Assembly: GCA_000151295.1 (NCBI GenBank)
Contig: GG745355.1
Span: 660,456-692,739 of the forward strand
Length of the DNA stretch: 32,284 bases
From: Allomyces macrogynus ATCC 38327
Lineage: Eukaryota; Blastocladiomycota; Blastocladiomycetes; Blastocladiales; Blastocladiaceae
Direction of reading: 5' to 3'
Positions 28,976-32,284 of the stretch are shown one piece after another. The translations under genes and the position numbers were made by a program. The notes beneath the pieces were generated by a model. That model had not been told where the DNA came from. It made no database searches and saw nothing but the letters and a program-made list of their open reading frames with translations. Each line of letters starts with the position of its first letter. Positions within the stretch are counted from its first letter, which is position 1.

Positions 28976-31034
28976 TCACGCCTCCTCGCCACCGACCTTG
29001 ATCAAATTCTTACGGTGCTCCACCTGCACCGACAAGACATCGGGCGCAAAATTAATACTCAAGCACGGAATCGCGACCACCGCGCCCAACGGCGAATCCA
29101 CCGTCGCTTTCGTGACCGCCACCCCTTTACGTCCCGGCTTCACCCCCGCGGCCCCTTGGGCCACGGGCGTCGGCGGCCCACTCGCGCGCGCGATCCCGGC
29201 ATAGTTCCTATTCCGCACGGCGATCACGGGCACGACATACCGCCCAACAAACGGCATCTTGTACCGGAAATGCTCCCAGGCGCGGCGGAACTGTGCCCAC
29301 GCCGGGTGCACGTGCCGCCGCTGAAACACGCCGGACAGCGCCATTTCGTCTTGTTGGTCAAAGTACCGCACAATCACCTCCAGGTCGTCGGAACCGGCGG
29401 TCGGGGACGGGTGTTCGCGCAAGTTTCTGCGCTCGGCGCGGTCCGGGCCTTCGGTGACGACGTCGACGGGCGGGCCGCCGTCAGCGGGCGCGACGGGGAC
29501 CGTCATATTGCGCACGCGGTCGATGGGCAAGTGCTGTACGAGCGACCGGTAAAACTCGCGCAAGTGCGCGTCCTCGTCGTGTTTGCTTAACACGGGTGCA
29601 CCGAGCGTCACAAAGAACCGCGTATCAAACAGGACCGTCTGCCCTTGGACCAACGGAATCCGGTCGCGCGCGCGCACCGTCGAGAGTGGCGGACTGCGCA
29701 CGATGATCCAGTTTCCGACCCCGTTCCGGTCCGGCCGTGGCGGAAGCACTAGTGACTTGGATATCGTCATGGCCTTGTACTCGCCCTGGTGCGGCGGACG
29801 CACCCACCGCGTGCGTGGCCGCTGATTGCCGCGGTTCGGCGAGTCGTCCGCGAGCCCGTAGTAGTAGTACCCGGCCATGACGTCGCGCACGTGCGCGACG
29901 GCGCCGAGCGGCGGCGGGTAGTGGCCGCAGTCGACCCACCGGACGAGGCTCGAAAGTACCGAGTTGGCCAGATGAGGGCGGTGGAACCAGTGGTCCGGCT
30001 GCGTCGCGAGGTGCGGCAAGTGCAGAAACGCCGAGCCTGTGAGCGGGTCCGTGAGCGCCGAGTTTTCGAGAACGGACTTGGTATGCGCGTTGGCGGCCGC
30101 GCTGTACTCGGCCACGTGCGTGCAGAACTTGACCAGGTTCGCTTCCGACAGGAGCGGCGACGCGTTCGGGTCCTTGTGCACGGCTTTCAACACGTCGCGC
30201 AAGACGTTGCGCTGGTAGGCCATTTGCGCGTTCATCGGGTCGTGCTCCACGGGCACGTCGAGCTCACGGCACGTTTCCTCGAGCTGCACCTTGGGTACCG
30301 ACAGCAAAGGACGCACGACTTGAATGTCGCGGTCGTGCGGGTGCAGAATCACGGGCATTTCGCTGACCGTCAGCATCCCACCGAGCCCGCCGAGCCCAGA
30401 CGCGCGCGTCAAGCGGTAGAGAATTGTCTCGATTTGGTCGTTTTGGTGCTGGCCGAGAAACAGCCGCGTCGCACCGGCGTTGCGCGTCGCGTGCGCCAGC
30501 AGCCTGTACCGTACGGACCTCGCGCGATCCTCGATTTGCGCCGTCGAGAGCTCCGTGACGGGACGGTCCCAGTCGGCCGTGACGATTTCCGACGAGATGC
30601 CTAGTGTTCGTGAACGTGAACGGCATCAGTGTCCCAGATCGGTCGGGCTCGGCCGCAACGGACGACAGGCGGGCCGCGCTACCTTGTGACTTGATGTACG
30701 AGTGCACGCGCTGAGCCTCGTCGGTACTGTCGTCGCGCAGCTTGTGGTCGACCGTGATCGCGTGCACACGACCGGGTGCCCACTTGTTCAAGAGCATCAG
30801 CAGCGCCATGGAATCGGGGCCGCCCGAAACGCCGACCGCTACATATCACGACGACGAATTGACGACCAGCTTCTGGTCAGCGGCCGAGAACCGAGACACT
30901 TGTTCTTGTGGCCAAATCAAGGCCATACCGAGGCGCTCGGTGGGCCCAATCGGAATCGTGCGCATCAACCGCGCAAAGTCGGCGAGCGTCAGTGCCGATA
31001 CCCGGGCCGCCGCTGTTGCTGCTGGTGTGGCCAT
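28976..31034 (-). CDS. tilS: tRNA(Ile)-lysidine synthetase (TilS-like)
   Basis: TilS adds lysine to C34 of tRNA-Ile(CAU) so that it reads AUA; in a eukaryote it would act in the mitochondrion. Three exons, 30929-31034, 30683-30838 and 28976-30600, join in frame to 628 residues; the introns (90 and 82 bp) have GTATGG and GTAGCG donors. Splicing gives TERLAVGVSGGPDSMALLML, with the PP-loop SGGPDS at residues 40-45 split from its upstream strand by the first intron. Then follow VHAITVDHKLRDDSTDEAQR, LGQHQNDQIETILYRL, TRASGLGGLGGM, VRPLL and the Pro-x-N-x-x-Tyr-Arg-like segment MAYQRNVLRDV, all TilS hallmarks. The start at ATG 31034 leaves a short Ala/Thr-rich N-terminus that could be a weak targeting signal, but it is not clearly one. 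The protein is longer than typical bacterial TilS (about 430), with an extended C-terminal region of unknown fold. Confidence 0.9.
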
Positions 31035-31483
31035 GGCGGAATGTCGGTCCAATAGTCGAGCTCTTGCAAGCTGTTTGGCGAGTCGGTGATCCAAGAGCAA
31101 GACGCAATCTGGCGCAGTTTCCTCCACAGGTGAACGATCCTTGGCCCCGAACTCGTCTCGAGTTGTTGTTTGCTGCTGGTCCTTGCAGTTGCCGGTGGTC
31201 GGGAGGGACAGGATTGGAGATTTTGCTCTGGGTTCGCCGTTTTGATCATGATCAGGCCAACATGTTGTGATCGCTTGCGGCTGCTTCCTTCACGTGAACA
31301 AAATGTCCCCGGTCTCAAAGTGCTCCTCAAGACAGCAAACTGTGCTAGATAAAGAAAATATATATAATGGCGTGTCTCTTGTCGCGGGACCCACGCCCTT
31401 GGGGTATTGATCTTGCCCGGTTCCGCCGGCCTCCCCTCCCTCCGACTCCCGAAGTTAAAATACATGATAAGGCAAAAGCAGCA
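31035..31483. other. Intergenic region, 449 bp
   Basis: Lies between the antiporter stop and the TilS start on the minus strand. An AT-rich stretch (aaatatatataat) is centred on 31357 and could belong to the TilS promoter or to the antiporter 3' end. No gene seen. Confidence 0.5.
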
Positions 31484-32284
31484 TCACGCCCATGGACTCG
31501 ATGGCGCCGAGACCTTCGTCCACGTCCTGCGCGCAACGACGGCCATGGCCGCGGGCCCCACGACCGTGCACAGCACGATCGCCCACATGGCGACCAAAAA
31601 CGGTTCCTCGCCCAACAGCACGACACTGCTCGTTGTCCCAGCCGCATACGCCAGTTGTGCGATCACAATCCCAATCTCGCCGCGCGCAATCAGGCCGAGC
31701 CCGAGCAGCGTGGCCGCGGAAATGCGCACGTCCACGAGCGCATCGTAATCGGTGGTCGAGGTGGTGGCGGTGGCTTGCGACTCAACGGTGGAGAGTGTCG
31801 TGGGGGTGTCAGTGGATCGCGTAGCAGGGGTGGAGATGTCGGGGGTGGGTGCCGGGAGTGGCGGTGGTGGAGATGGGGATGAGGATGGGGACGGTGGTGC
31901 AATTGCGCGCGTTCGACAGAGTAGCGCGTCGAGCAGAACAACGACGGGACCGACGAGGGCCTTCCCAAGGGCCATGAGTGCGGCGTAGACGAGGCCGCGC
32001 CAGAGGATCGTTGGTTTCCACAGGTCGCCAATTGGAATCGCTGCACGGGTTGAGAGTGAGTGGGTCAGTCGTTTGTTCAGCAAAATGCCCACGACACGCT
32101 TGTCACGGAAAGAATACGCACCACTTCCCATGGACGCGAAGAACAAGGGTGCCATGACAGCGTTCTTGAGCGGCGCCAGCGCCAGCGCAAACACGTCCTG
32201 GAATGTCTCGTCAAGGACCGGGTCGGCGCCATGTTCGTGGCGGGTGCGGCTCCGACTCGGGCGCGTCCTCGTCGTCGTCGACGG
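31484..32284 (-). CDS. Cation/proton antiporter, C-terminal part (partial)
   Basis: A monovalent cation:proton antiporter of the CPA type; it exchanges Na+ or K+ for H+ across a membrane. Only the 3' part is in the window and the 5' end lies beyond 32284. Exons 32122-32284 and 31484-32040 are separated by an 81-bp intron (GTGCGT, CTGAC, GTGCAG). Splicing gives FALALAPLKN, APLFFASMGSAIPIGDLW, ILWRGLVYAALMALGKALVG and, after a Ser/Pro/Thr-rich loop of about 60 residues, LGLGLIARGEIGIVIAQLAY, the conserved ARGEIG segment, and a last helix VAMWAIVLCTVVGPAAM. The low-complexity loop between two helices is common in fungal members. In the first 100 bp at the window edge the frame reads Arg/Thr/Ser-rich, whereas a neighbouring frame is strongly acidic, so another intron may lie there. 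Confidence 0.8.
   Translation of the reverse strand, partial: PSTTTRTRPSRSRTRHEHGADPVLDETFQDVFALALAPLKNAVMAPLFFASMGSGAYSFRDKRVVGILLNKRLTHSLSTRAAIPIGDLWKPTILWRGLVYAALMALGKALVGPVVVLLDALLCRTRAIAPPSPSSSPSPPPPLPAPTPDISTPATRSTDTPTTLSTVESQATATTSTTDYDALVDVRISAATLLGLGLIARGEIGIVIAQLAYAAGTTSSVVLLGEEPFLVAMWAIVLCTVVGPAAMAVVARRTWTKVSAPSSPWA

Noticed and set aside
30840..30930. In-frame TGA just before the TilS PP-loop, suggesting a pseudogene
   Set aside because: An intron 30839-30928 (GTATGG, CTGAC, GTAG) removes the stop and joins TERL to AVGVSGGPDS in the right phase.

Overview
The window looks like nuclear DNA of a fungus, most likely an early-diverging (zoosporic) one. It has GC-rich coding sequence and many short spliceosomal introns, mostly 62-94 bp. 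Its proteins are eukaryotic, including a fungal-type V-ATPase subunit A that begins like yeast Vma1. Long Ala/Ser/Pro/Thr, Gln, Ala and Asp runs are common. A blastocladialean fungus such as an Allomyces relative would fit, but that is inference from composition. I saw no operon, CRISPR array, rRNA, convincing tRNA or complete transposon.

Left third (1-8.5 kb), all on the minus strand: an uncertain acidic ORF (47-682), a CAMK-like Ser/Thr kinase in several exons (2214-4748), and the six-exon mRNA 3'-end-processing WD40 protein Pfs2/WDR33 (5965-8496). Middle plus-strand block (9.7-14.1 kb): a ubiquitin-specific protease (USP), an unrecognised ORF that may be spliced onto it as a C-terminal half, and an RBR-type E3 ubiquitin ligase. 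Ubiquitin removal and ligation genes therefore lie next to each other. Right-centre minus-strand block (15.0-25.6 kb): a small two-helix membrane protein, a seven-helix orphan membrane protein, a large RA-PH adaptor-like protein, ribosomal protein eS28, and V-ATPase subunit A. A plus-strand orphan (26001-28781) diverges from the V-ATPase gene. The right end holds a three-exon tRNA(Ile)-lysidine synthetase (28976-31034) and the 3' part of a cation/proton antiporter that runs off the window.

Exon structures were worked out by hand from frame continuity, GT-AG signals and protein family conservation. The best-supported genes (V-ATPase A, eS28, Pfs2, TilS, USP, RBR) give uninterrupted family-like proteins once spliced. 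Two general features emerge. Most donors carry C at intron position +4 (GTACGT or GTGCGT instead of GTRAGT), and many introns carry a CTGAC branch-site-like motif. Two housekeeping genes (V-ATPase A and eS28) appear to have a first coding exon of only the ATG. I found no clearly new biological system. The most promising leads are the possible USP fusion to an unknown domain, the splice-signal pattern, the ATG-only exons, and a perfect 25-nt palindrome after the fused-gene candidate.
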